A stretch of DNA of 32,455 bases from Anaerolineae bacterium. Its GTDB lineage: Bacteria > Chloroflexota > Anaerolineae > UBA4142 > SHND01. This document shows positions 23,097 to 30,924 of this stretch, piece after piece. The stretch covers positions 1 to 32,455 of the forward strand of contig JADZCJ010000041.1 in the NCBI GenBank assembly GCA_020851635.1, written 5' to 3'. The notes below the pieces were generated by a model. That model saw only the letters and a list, made by a program, of their open reading frames with translations, was not told the origin of the DNA and made no database searches. Both the position numbers and the translations under genes were made by a program. Numbering within the stretch: position 1 is the stretch's first letter; every line of letters starts with the position of its first letter.

Positions 23097-24229
23097 AGAT
23101 TCCATTGTTCGATCCGGCAGCACAGTATCAAGCACTGGAGCACGAAATGAATCAGGCCGTCCATAATGTGTTGCGTGTGGGCCAATTCATTCTTGGTCCG
23201 GAGGTCGCGGCTTTCGAACACGAGGTTGCCGATTACCTGAATGTAAAACATGCAATAGGCGTCGCATCCGGCACGGACGCTCTGGTTATAGCGTTGCGCG
23301 CCCTGGGCATTGGCGCCGGCGATGAGGTGATTGTTCCAGCTTTTACTTTTTTTGCGACGGCAGAGGCAGTCCTTTTGGTTGGCGCTGTGCCTGTGTTTGT
23401 TGATGTTGATCCTTTGACTTTATGTCTGGACGTCAAGTTGATTCGCGACCGAGTCACCGCGCTGACCAAAGCGGTAATTCCGGTGCATCTCTATGGGCAT
23501 CCGGCAGACATGATTGCGCTGGCGGAACTCGCCGCCGATCTGGGTCTCAAGCTGATTGAAGACTGCGCGCAATCCTTTGGGGCAGAGTTGTGCGCGCGCA
23601 AGACAGGCACCTTTGGTGACATCGGATGCTTTAGTTTTTTTCCAACAAAGAACTTGGGAGCGTGCGGCGACGCCGGGATGCTGGTCACCAACGACGACGA
23701 GCTCGCCGAAAAGATCAAGATGCTTCGAACGCACGGCTGGCGCGAAAAATACAAGCCCGAACTCGTCGGCTACAACAGTCGTCTCGATGAGCTTCAGGCG
23801 GCAATCCTCCGCATCAAGCTGCGGCATCTGGACCGATGGAATGAGCGGCGCCGCGAACTGGCGAATCTCTACGCCGAGTTCCTCGCGGACTTGCCGGTCA
23901 TTCTGCCGTATCAATCTCCGGTTGGCAAACACGTCTATCACTTGTTTGTGATTCGAGTCCGCGAACGGGAAACGGTGCGGCAACATCTTGCAAAACAAGG
24001 CATCGCAACGGGGGTTTATTATCCGAGTCCGCTCCACCTGCTCGAACCCTGTGGGCACCTGGGTTACGCGTGCGGTGATTTCCCCGTCGCTGAAATGGCG
24101 AGCCGTAAAGCCCTGGCGCTGCCGTTGTATCCTGAGCTCATCCCCGCTGACATACAACAAGTTTCGGCTGCCCTCGGACAAGTGACCCAAACTCTCAACC
24201 AAACGACATGCGAATCCTCTCTATCGTAG
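23093..24229 (+). CDS. wlbC: UDP-3-keto-GlcNAcA aminotransferase (DegT/DnrJ/EryC1, WlbC/WbpE type)
   Basis: This 378-residue PLP enzyme transfers an amino group to C3 of the keto-sugar made by WlbA. K186 in S-F-F-P-T-K-N-L-G is the PLP Schiff-base lysine; D157 and Q160 in E-D-C-A-Q hold the cofactor; A-S-G-T-D-A-L at 58-64 binds its phosphate. The segment G-C-F-S-F-F-P-T-K-N-L-G-A-C-G-D-A-G matches WbpE closely. The Lys rules out RfbH, which has His there. The start is the TTG at 23093, which overlaps the preceding gene's stop; TTG at 23057 would add 12 unsupported residues. The gene overlaps wlbD by 22 nt. The pathway call rests on the four linked wlb genes. Confidence 0.9.
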   Translation: MKIPLFDPAAQYQALEHEMNQAVHNVLRVGQFILGPEVAAFEHEVADYLNVKHAIGVASGTDALVIALRALGIGAGDEVIVPAFTFFATAEAVLLVGAVPVFVDVDPLTLCLDVKLIRDRVTALTKAVIPVHLYGHPADMIALAELAADLGLKLIEDCAQSFGAELCARKTGTFGDIGCFSFFPTKNLGACGDAGMLVTNDDELAEKIKMLRTHGWREKYKPELVGYNSRLDELQAAILRIKLRHLDRWNERRRELANLYAEFLADLPVILPYQSPVGKHVYHLFVIRVRERETVRQHLAKQGIATGVYYPSPLHLLEPCGHLGYACGDFPVAEMASRKALALPLYPELIPADIQQVSAALGQVTQTLNQTTCESSLS

Positions 24230-25335
24230 GCGCACGCCCCCAATTTATCAAAGCCGCGCCCGTCTCATGGGCGCTTGCCGAAATGGGGCATTCGGAAACC
24301 ATCTTGCACACCGGGCAGCATTATGATGACCGGATGTCTCGAGTCTTTTTTCAAGAGTTGGAGCTGCCCATCCCGGCTTTCAACCTCAAGGTCGGGTCCG
24401 GTTCCCACGGCTGGCAGACCGCGGCGATGCTGAGCGGGATAGAAGAGGTCTTGAGCAAAGAGAAACCGGACTGGGTCCTGGTCTATGGGGATACCAACTC
24501 GACGCTGGCGGGCGCGCTTGCCGCCAGCAAATTGCGATTGCCCCTCGCGCATGTCGAAGCCGGACTGAGATCGTTTAATCGCGAAATGCCCGAAGAGCAC
24601 AATCGCGTCCTGACCGATCATTGCTCTGATCTTTTGTTTTGCCCAACCCATACTGCCGTGCGGAATCTCGCGCAAGAAGGCATCACGCGCGGCGTGGAAC
24701 GCGTGGGTGACACAATGTACGACGCAGTGCTCCGGTATATTCCGCTCGCCCGCGAGCGCTCCGGGATCATGGAAAAGCTGAATCTGGAGCCCCAAAAATA
24801 TCTGCTGGCAACGATCCACCGCCCCTACAACACGGACTCGCCCGAGATATTAAAGCAGCTCCTGATGACCCTTTCGCGTCTTGATGAAACTGTGGTTTTT
24901 CCCGTGCATCCCCGCACCCGGCGAATGCTCATCGAGCTGGCAAGGACTCATCTCTCTCTTTTGGGCGCTCCCAATCTGTGCCTCATTGACCCGCTCGGTT
25001 ATCTCGATATGCTTGCATTGGAATCAAACGCGCGCGTCATTCTCACGGATTCCGGGGGCATTCAAAAAGAAGCGTATATGGTTGGTGTCCCCTGTGTCAC
25101 GCTGCGACCGGAGACCGAATGGGTAGAGACGGTTGAAGCGGGCTGGAACACCATCGCAGGCACCGATCCCAAGCGGATTCTTGCCGCCGCGCGCAATAAC
25201 CCGCGACACCTGCCGCGCCGTCAAATCTTTGGATCGGGTGACGCCGCGTATCGCATTGTGGCACATTTGACCGCGCGAGCCGGTCCGACTTGCCCCGTCA
25301 TTTCAAATCGCGTGCCGGAGCTGGAATTCGCATGA
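24208..25335 (+). CDS. wlbD: Non-hydrolysing UDP-N-acetylglucosamine 2-epimerase family (WlbD/WbpI type)
   Basis: This 375-residue GT-B-fold epimerase inverts C2 of a UDP-N-acetyl sugar. G-A-R-P-Q-F-I-K-A-A-P is at 8-18, H-T-G-Q-H-Y-D-D near 36-43, V-Y-G-D-T-N-S-T near 92-99, H-V-E-A-G-L-R-S near 114-121, P-E-E-H-N-R near 128-133, and T-D-S-G-G-I-Q-K-E near 280-288. The set would also fit WecB, which makes UDP-ManNAc, but the position after wlbA, wlbB and wlbC points to UDP-GlcNAc3NAcA as substrate, giving UDP-ManNAc3NAcA. The start lies 22 nt inside wlbC and the stop overlaps the next gene as ATGA. Confidence 0.92.
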   Translation: MRILSIVGARPQFIKAAPVSWALAEMGHSETILHTGQHYDDRMSRVFFQELELPIPAFNLKVGSGSHGWQTAAMLSGIEEVLSKEKPDWVLVYGDTNSTLAGALAASKLRLPLAHVEAGLRSFNREMPEEHNRVLTDHCSDLLFCPTHTAVRNLAQEGITRGVERVGDTMYDAVLRYIPLARERSGIMEKLNLEPQKYLLATIHRPYNTDSPEILKQLLMTLSRLDETVVFPVHPRTRRMLIELARTHLSLLGAPNLCLIDPLGYLDMLALESNARVILTDSGGIQKEAYMVGVPCVTLRPETEWVETVEAGWNTIAGTDPKRILAAARNNPRHLPRRQIFGSGDAAYRIVAHLTARAGPTCPVISNRVPELEFA

Positions 25336-26276
25336 GTGCAAACGAGATCCCTCTTTCCGTCGTTGTGCGAATAGTCGGAGGCGGCGCCTTTCTTGAACGG
25401 TGTCTCTCACATCTTGTGCCCCAAGCAGAGGGCAAGCACATCGAGCTTGTTGTCCCCTATGATTCAACCATCGCCGATGTGCGGAAATTGGCTTCCAAAT
25501 TCCCCCAAGTCATATTCAGCGAAATGGGTGTGGCGCCTATTTCGCATCTGAACGAAGGGACTGCCCATCAACTTTATGATCTTCGCATCTCTGCGGGACT
25601 GCGCGCCGCACGCGGGCGAATTATTGCCTGTATTGAAGATTTCGCGATTCCTCAAGACGATTGGTGTGAGCAAATCTTGCTGGCACACCAACTGGAGCAC
25701 GGAGTAATTGGAGGGGCAGTAGAACATTCGGGACATGGCGCCTTGAACTGGGCAGTCTATTTTCTCGATTTCGAAAGATACGCGTTGCCCCTACCCGAAG
25801 GACCCGCCGCGTATGTTACGGATGTAAACGTCTCGTATAAAAGGACTGTCCTCGAAGCCACACGGGCGAAATGGGCAGAACGCTATAACGAAGTCATCGT
25901 TCATTGGGCGATGTCTGCCATGGGCGTAACTCTCTGGCAGAGACCGACGATAGTCGTCTATCAGGATCGCGGCGCATTGTCACTCAAGCGAGTCCTTCGC
26001 GAGCGCTTTGCGTGGGGACGGGTGTTTGGTTTTATGCGCATTCGTGAGAGCTCGCTCTCGACGAGAATGGGTCTGATAATTGCCAGCCCATTGATCCCAT
26101 TCGTCCTTTTAGGTCGCGCCCTGTTCCGCGTGCTTGCCAAAAAGCGACATCGCCTTGCTTTTCTTTCAGTTTTGCCATTGACCGCAGTGTTGGTAGCCGC
26201 CTGGAGTCTTGGGGAATTGGCGGCATATATCACCGGGCGCGAAATCTCCTCTCCGCGCCTGGCACCTTCCACGTAA
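25332..26276 (+). CDS. Glycosyltransferase family 2 with C-terminal membrane segments
   Basis: The 314-residue protein has a GT-A fold beginning S-V-V-V-R-I-V at about 9-15. I-E-D-F-A-I-P near 103-109 stands in the place of the DxD motif (E-D-x-x-x-P, as in other membrane GT2 enzymes of EPS loci). V-I-G-G-A-V-E near 128-134 and V-N-V-S-Y-K-R near 164-170 are acceptor-side marks. Two hydrophobic segments near 240-262 and 277-300 anchor it. It closely resembles the GT2 at 28870 in layout (I-G-G-A-V-E, E-D, N-x-x-Y-x-R), so the two are probably duplicated genes. The ATG overlaps the wlbD stop. It is the last gene before a 110-nt gap. Donor and acceptor unknown. Confidence 0.84.
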   Translation: MSANEIPLSVVVRIVGGGAFLERCLSHLVPQAEGKHIELVVPYDSTIADVRKLASKFPQVIFSEMGVAPISHLNEGTAHQLYDLRISAGLRAARGRIIACIEDFAIPQDDWCEQILLAHQLEHGVIGGAVEHSGHGALNWAVYFLDFERYALPLPEGPAAYVTDVNVSYKRTVLEATRAKWAERYNEVIVHWAMSAMGVTLWQRPTIVVYQDRGALSLKRVLRERFAWGRVFGFMRIRESSLSTRMGLIIASPLIPFVLLGRALFRVLAKKRHRLAFLSVLPLTAVLVAAWSLGELAAYITGREISSPRLAPST

Positions 26277-26311
26277 CAAATCTAAAACTCGTAAATCCCT
26301 GCAAGATTTGT
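26276..26311 (+). terminator. Hairpin after the GT2 gene, possible weak terminator
   Basis: ACAAATCT (26276-26283), overlapping the last base of the stop codon, pairs with AGATTTGT (26304-26311) across a 20-nt loop. The 8-bp stem is AT-rich and not followed by a clean T run, so termination is uncertain. Its position at the end of a long coupled gene run is the main support. Confidence 0.3.
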
Positions 26312-26327
26312 AGGTTTGTTCCACTTT

Positions 26328-26357
26328 TGTAACAACGTTTGTCCCCCGATTGTTACA
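26328..26357. promoter_or_regulatory. Inverted repeat TGTAACAA-N14-TTGTTACA, candidate operator or promoter element
   Basis: A perfect 8-bp inverted repeat with centres 22 nt apart lies 29 nt before the ATG at 26387. Its right arm supplies TTGTTA, and 17 nt on is TAAACA, a poor -10 match. A promoter here would give almost no leader. The TGTAAC core also occurs in the dyad at 8620-8646. Confidence 0.4.
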
Positions 26358-26386
26358 GCCCTGCATTAACCTTAAACAAAAGCCAA

Positions 26387-27553
26387 ATGCATATCGGCGT
26401 TGATGCGACGTGCTGGCAAAACCGGCGCGGTTACGGGCGGCATGCCCGCGCGCTCCTGACCGCCCTGGTCACCTCGGACACGTCCAACCACTATACATTC
26501 TGTCTGGATTCAGCAGAACAGCTCGATTCGGTGCCCTGGCAAGCCGGAGTCAAGCTCGTGCGCTCGCGCGTTCCGACCGCGCTGGCAGCCGCCCATGACG
26601 GGCGGCGCTCCGTGCGCGACGTGTGGCGGATGAGCCGCGCCTTGTCAAGCCCCGATTTTGGAATCGTGTTCTTTCCAACCGTCTACAGCTATGTGCCTGT
26701 CAGCGGACCCGCAAAAAAAGTCGTAATGATCCACGATGTAATCGCCGAGACCTTTCCGCAGTGGACTCAACCCAGCCGCGCCGGGCAGTTCCTGTGGAAT
26801 CTCAAGACCGGTTTGGGGCGTCACCAGGCGGACGCTCTCGTCACTGTCTCTGATTATTCGCGCCAGGGGATTCTCGAACGATTTCGCCTGCCTCCGGCAC
26901 GCGTGCAGGTGGTGGGCGAAGCGCCCGACCCAATCTTTCGCGTATTGGAGCGCCCCGAATTGCCAAAAGTCCTGCGCGACGCGGGCGTGGATGACAAGAC
27001 GCGCCTGATTGTCTATGTGGGCGGCTTTGCGCCCCATAAAAATCTCGGCATGTTGCTCAACGTCTTTGCCGAATTGACAACGCTTCCGGATTTTGACGAT
27101 CTCAAACTGGTCCTTGTGGGAGAATACGCAAACGAGGTCTTTTACAGCGAGTACGGCGCGCTTCTGGATCGAATCAAATCGCTCGGGACAGGCGAGCGCG
27201 TTGTGTTCACCGGCTATCTCCCGGACCCCGACCTTGTATCCCTCTTGAATCTCGCGACGGTTTTTGTTCTTCCATCGCTGATGGAGGGCTTTGGCTTACC
27301 GGCAGTAGAAGCGGCTGCTTGCGGTTGTCCGGTCATCGTCACGACCGCCAGCCCGCTGCCCGCGCTCTTTGGAGATGCCGCGCTTGCAATGGACCCGCAG
27401 CAGGCGGATACCTTGCAAGCTGCGCTCGCGCAAATCTTGACCGATGAAAATCTCCGCCGGCGCCTGAGCGTTCAGGGTCGCGCCACAGCGGAACGTCTCA
27501 GCTGGGCAAAAGCGGCGCAGGAGCTGCGGGGAATTTTTGGGGGACTCGGATGA
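26387..27553 (+). CDS. Glycosyltransferase family 4
   Basis: This 388-residue GT-B enzyme starts M-H-I-G-V-D-A-T-C-W, typical of GT4 proteins whose N-terminal loop binds the acceptor (R-R-G-Y-G-R-H at 13-19). The donor-binding C-terminal half shows Y-V-G-G-F-A-P-H-K-N near 214-223 and the E-x7-E motif in M-E-G-F-G-L-P-A-V-E near 302-311. It would act at the cytoplasmic membrane face. ATG at 26387 was chosen over an upstream in-frame ATG at 26339, which lies in the inverted repeat region and adds residues unlike the family. No ribosome binding site is seen, so it may be leaderless. Its stop overlaps the next gene (ATGA). Confidence 0.88.
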   Translation: MHIGVDATCWQNRRGYGRHARALLTALVTSDTSNHYTFCLDSAEQLDSVPWQAGVKLVRSRVPTALAAAHDGRRSVRDVWRMSRALSSPDFGIVFFPTVYSYVPVSGPAKKVVMIHDVIAETFPQWTQPSRAGQFLWNLKTGLGRHQADALVTVSDYSRQGILERFRLPPARVQVVGEAPDPIFRVLERPELPKVLRDAGVDDKTRLIVYVGGFAPHKNLGMLLNVFAELTTLPDFDDLKLVLVGEYANEVFYSEYGALLDRIKSLGTGERVVFTGYLPDPDLVSLLNLATVFVLPSLMEGFGLPAVEAAACGCPVIVTTASPLPALFGDAALAMDPQQADTLQAALAQILTDENLRRRLSVQGRATAERLSWAKAAQELRGIFGGLG

Positions 27554-28863
27554 GACGCCCACTAAGGTTTTTGCATCTCTCGACGTTTTACCCCCCTTAT
27601 AGTTTCGGCGGGGACGCGATGTATATCTATCGTCTCGCGCACGCTCTCGGCGACGCGGGGCATTCTGTGGACGTTGCGTATTGCCGGGATGCGTACCATC
27701 TGCTTCATCCGGCGGAACCCGAAATACGTTTTCGTGATCATCCCAACGTCACGGTTCACGCGCTCCACAGCATGTTTGGTCTTTTATCGCCCCTGCTGAC
27801 ACAGCAAACCGGGAAAGTGGGCTTGAAAGCGCAGCAGCTCGAACAACTGTTGAACCGCAGGCGTTATGATGTAATTCATTATCACAACATCTCGCTTTTG
27901 GGTCCCGAGATCCTCGCGCTCGAGCCGCTGCGCGGGAACCCGATCAAACTGTATACCACGCACGAGCATTGGCTGATTTGCCCGATGCATGTGCTCTGGA
28001 AATTCAACAAACGCCCCTGTGATAAACCGGAATGTTTTCGCTGTTCCCTGTTGGCAAAAAAACCGCCGCAGCTCTGGCGCTATACATCGCTCCTCGCGAA
28101 TGCCAGCGCTCACATAGACCAATTTGTCTCTCCCAGTCGCTACACATTGCGGATGCATGCCGCGCGCGGCTTTTCCCAACCGGTGGCGCATCTGCCCTAC
28201 TTTACCGAACGAGTTGACGGCGACTGGCAGCAGCCCGCCCCGCGCCCGCAGGCGCGACCGTATTTCCTCTTTGTGGGCAGACTGGAGAAAATCAAGGGTC
28301 TTCAGACGCTGATTGATGCGTGGAAGCGCGTCGGAGATTACGATTTGCTTGTCGCGGGCACGGGGAATTACGCTGATGAACTGCGCGCACAGGCGGCGGG
28401 CGATCCGCGCATCAAGTTTCTCGGCGCGCTGCCCCAGCGCGAACTCGGGGCGCTCTATTTTCACGCTTTGGCATGTCTCGTGCCATCGCTCACCATCGAG
28501 ACATTTGGAATGATCGTCATCGAATCTTTTGCGCGCAAAACGCCCGTGATCGTTCACGACATTGGCGCGCTCCCCGAAGTGGTCAGCGACAGCGGCGGCG
28601 GCTTTATCTATCGGACGGACGCCGAGCTGCTTGATGCCATCGGACAGATTGTCTCTCAACCACTCTTGCGCGATGAACTGGGTGCGCGGGGTTACGCCGC
28701 CTTTGTCCAATGGTGGACTCCGGAAGCGCATTTCAAGTTGTATTTTGACCTGCTCGATCGTCTCGCCCGGGATAAATTTGGTCAGATCCCCTGGGAACAG
28801 GATACCCCGGAACGCAAACAGGTCCCGGAACCTATTTGGGACCAAATCCCGGTCACGGTTTGA
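27550..28863 (+). CDS. Glycosyltransferase family 4 with a Cys cluster
   Basis: The 437-residue GT-B protein starts with F-L-H-L-S-T-F-Y-P-P-Y-S-F-G-G, the N-terminal loop of GT4 enzymes. The C-terminal half has F-V-G-R-L-E-K-I-K-G near 244-253 and E-x7-E in E-T-F-G-M-I-V-I-E. Between the domains, after T-T-H-E-H-W-L-I-C144, lie C157, C162 and C165 (C-x4-C-x2-C), four Cys that may bind a metal; a similar Cys group is seen in some other GT4 proteins. The start overlaps the previous stop as ATGA. Sugar specificity unknown. The tail after ~410 is polar and probably disordered. Confidence 0.87.
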   Translation: MRRPLRFLHLSTFYPPYSFGGDAMYIYRLAHALGDAGHSVDVAYCRDAYHLLHPAEPEIRFRDHPNVTVHALHSMFGLLSPLLTQQTGKVGLKAQQLEQLLNRRRYDVIHYHNISLLGPEILALEPLRGNPIKLYTTHEHWLICPMHVLWKFNKRPCDKPECFRCSLLAKKPPQLWRYTSLLANASAHIDQFVSPSRYTLRMHAARGFSQPVAHLPYFTERVDGDWQQPAPRPQARPYFLFVGRLEKIKGLQTLIDAWKRVGDYDLLVAGTGNYADELRAQAAGDPRIKFLGALPQRELGALYFHALACLVPSLTIETFGMIVIESFARKTPVIVHDIGALPEVVSDSGGGFIYRTDAELLDAIGQIVSQPLLRDELGARGYAAFVQWWTPEAHFKLYFDLLDRLARDKFGQIPWEQDTPERKQVPEPIWDQIPVTV

Positions 28864-28869
28864 CGCATC

Positions 28870-29856
28870 ATGCTTGAAACACTCACCCCATTCCCCCGGG
28901 TACAGCACGATTCAAAAACCAAAACGCTGGATGGATTGTTGCTCTCTGCGCCGGATAATCATTTACCAACTGTATCCGTCGTTATCGCATGGGTAAACCC
29001 GCTTGACCTCCTGCTGCCTGTCCTTGAAGCGCTCGATCGGCAGACCCGGCTTCCGGATGAAATCATCATCGTAACGCGCCATTCCACCGCGAGCTACTCG
29101 CTGCTGGTGGAACGTTTTCCGGGGGTGATTCTGGTTCCTGCGGCTGCTCGGACACCGATAACCCGTCTGCGCGCTTTGGGAATCGAAAGCGCGCGCAGCC
29201 GGGTTATCGCCATCACAGAAGATCATTGTGTGCCGTCGCCTGATTGGGTTGAACGCATTGCGGCCGGGCTCCAGGATCAATCGTACGCAGTGATTGGAGG
29301 CGCTGTTGAAAACGCATGCACTACGCGGCTGCGCGACTGGGCTGCGTTTCTCACTGAGTATGCGGGCGCCGTGCGTTCTGCGCATGACAATACCGTCCCC
29401 CAATCAATCCCCGGCAACAACGTTGCATACCAACGTGAGGTTGTTGCGGGGTTGTCAAATACACTCGCACAGGACCGGTGGGAGTCCTTTTATCACACAG
29501 AACTTGATGCCAAAGGAGCCGCATTACACTTTGACCCGGACCTTGTGGTGCAGCACCGCCGCCCCTTTGAAATTGGCTATTTCATTAGCCAGCGGTTTCA
29601 TTTTTGCCGCGCCTTTGCCGGGATGCGTAATAAATCGCTCACAGCGACTCGCCGCCTTTTCTATGGCGCTGCTTGCGTAATGTTACCTGTCCTGTTATGG
29701 TTGCGCGGGCTGAGGATTCTCATGCAGAAAGGGCGCTTGGTGAGTTGCTATTTGGTTTGTTCTCCCCTGATTGTCATATATTTGACTGCGGGAGCATGTG
29801 GCGAATCTATCGGATACTTTTTTGGAGCGGCGGATAGTTTGGAGCAAGTAGAATGA
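28870..29856 (+). CDS. Glycosyltransferase family 2 with C-terminal membrane segments
   Basis: The 328-residue protein carries an extra ~33 residues before the GT-A fold (V-S-V-V-I-A-W-V near 35-42). T-E-D-H-C-V-P near 115-121 is the DxD-like motif, V-I-G-G-A-V-E near 140-146, and P-G-N-N-V-A-Y-Q-R near 180-188. Hydrophobic segments near 255-275 and 288-312 anchor it. It shares layout and motifs with the GT2 at 25332 and is probably its paralogue. The gene starts 6 nt after the GT4 gene without a visible ribosome binding site and is coupled to the next gene by ATGA. Likely adds one sugar to the lipid-linked glycan; specificity unknown. Confidence 0.84.
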   Translation: MLETLTPFPRVQHDSKTKTLDGLLLSAPDNHLPTVSVVIAWVNPLDLLLPVLEALDRQTRLPDEIIIVTRHSTASYSLLVERFPGVILVPAAARTPITRLRALGIESARSRVIAITEDHCVPSPDWVERIAAGLQDQSYAVIGGAVENACTTRLRDWAAFLTEYAGAVRSAHDNTVPQSIPGNNVAYQREVVAGLSNTLAQDRWESFYHTELDAKGAALHFDPDLVVQHRRPFEIGYFISQRFHFCRAFAGMRNKSLTATRRLFYGAACVMLPVLLWLRGLRILMQKGRLVSCYLVCSPLIVIYLTAGACGESIGYFFGAADSLEQVE

Positions 29857-30917
29857 TCAAGTTCGGACTCGTCGGGTATGGAGCAATTGGCGAAGTGCGC
29901 GCCCAGGCGCTCAAAGGGACTCCCGAAGCTAAACTCTCCCTCATTATTGATCCGGTACAAGAACGCCGAAAACAAGCCAAAGCCGCACATTCGATTCGGG
30001 TCTCTTCCGCGCTGCAGGACCTTTTAGATGATGACGCGATTGATGCCGTAATTGTTTCAACTCCGCCAAATTTGCATCGCGTACATTGTGAGGCGGCTCT
30101 CATGGCAGGCAAGCACGTATTGTGCGAAAAACCTCTCGCACCAACGCCTCAAGACTGCAGGAGCATTGTTGAGACTGCATTAAAATGCGGGCGTGTTCTT
30201 GCGACAGGGTTCAATTACCGGTTTTATCCGGGGATTGTTTTGGCGCGCCAATGGATTGAGCAAGGTCGCATTGGTCAGGTCACACATGTCAAGAGCGTTG
30301 CCGGGCATCCCGGCGGGCCCGAGTTCACCCATCAGTGGGTCCATGATCCGCGGATTGTCGGGGGCGGCGCTCTGATGGACAACGGGATTCATCTGGCGGA
30401 TTTGACATTACTTTTTTTGGGTCCGGTAGAGACAAGCTGCGGTTTTACCAGCCATCAGACATGGCAGTTTCAAGGCACAGAAGACAACGGATTCGTATTA
30501 ATGCAGACCTCCGATGGGCGGATTGGGTCATTGCATGCGACATGGACCGCCTGGAAGGGCTATCACTGGCAAGTTGAGATCCATGGGACCCGGGGGTCTA
30601 TCCAGGTCTCTTATCCGCCGATGATGGCTGCTTTGTATGATCGGCCCCTCGGCGCGGCGAAACGAGGCAAACGGCATCTTGAATTGTTTCCTGTATTTCA
30701 GGTTTTTGAAAGGTTGCGCTCCTATCGCTGGACCGTTGTCCAAAGTTTCATTGCCGAACAAACAGATTTCATTTCGCGCCTCAAATCCGAGCGGGGCAGC
30801 GGGGCAACGGGGCTGGATGGGCTGCGCGCTGTCGAACTTGCAATGAGCGCGTACGCGCACGAGCACGCGCCTGTGGAAAAGTTCACGGCTCAAACACATG
30901 TGCCGATACTGAATTAG
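29853..30917 (+). CDS. Gfo/Idh/MocA family oxidoreductase
   Basis: This 354-residue NAD(P)-dependent enzyme has G-L-V-G-Y-G-A-I-G at 5-13, C-E-K-P-L near 93-97 (Lys of the EKP motif), and G-G-G-A-L-M-D-N-G-I-H-L-A-D near 170-183 with the active-site His. It differs from the WlbA-like enzyme at 19463, as it lacks the W-S-F-A-P-H-D segment, so a different sugar or sugar-nucleotide substrate is likely. The ATG overlaps the GT2 stop (ATGA). It lies just before the flippase gene. It may make or reduce a third unusual sugar for the polymer; which one cannot be read from the sequence. Confidence 0.87.
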   Translation: MIKFGLVGYGAIGEVRAQALKGTPEAKLSLIIDPVQERRKQAKAAHSIRVSSALQDLLDDDAIDAVIVSTPPNLHRVHCEAALMAGKHVLCEKPLAPTPQDCRSIVETALKCGRVLATGFNYRFYPGIVLARQWIEQGRIGQVTHVKSVAGHPGGPEFTHQWVHDPRIVGGGALMDNGIHLADLTLLFLGPVETSCGFTSHQTWQFQGTEDNGFVLMQTSDGRIGSLHATWTAWKGYHWQVEIHGTRGSIQVSYPPMMAALYDRPLGAAKRGKRHLELFPVFQVFERLRSYRWTVVQSFIAEQTDFISRLKSERGSGATGLDGLRAVELAMSAYAHEHAPVEKFTAQTHVPILN

Positions 30918-30924
30918 CACAAAA

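Noticed and set aside
23093-24229. DegT-family protein as RfbH (CDP-4-keto-6-deoxyglucose 3-dehydrase)
   Set aside because: RfbH is longer, with a [2Fe-2S] region and a His replacing the PLP lysine; this protein has Lys in SFFPTKNLG and lies in a wlb context.
27784-28908. Antisense open frame of 374 codons opposite the second GT4
   Set aside because: No motif, basic composition, and conflict with a well-supported GT4 gene.
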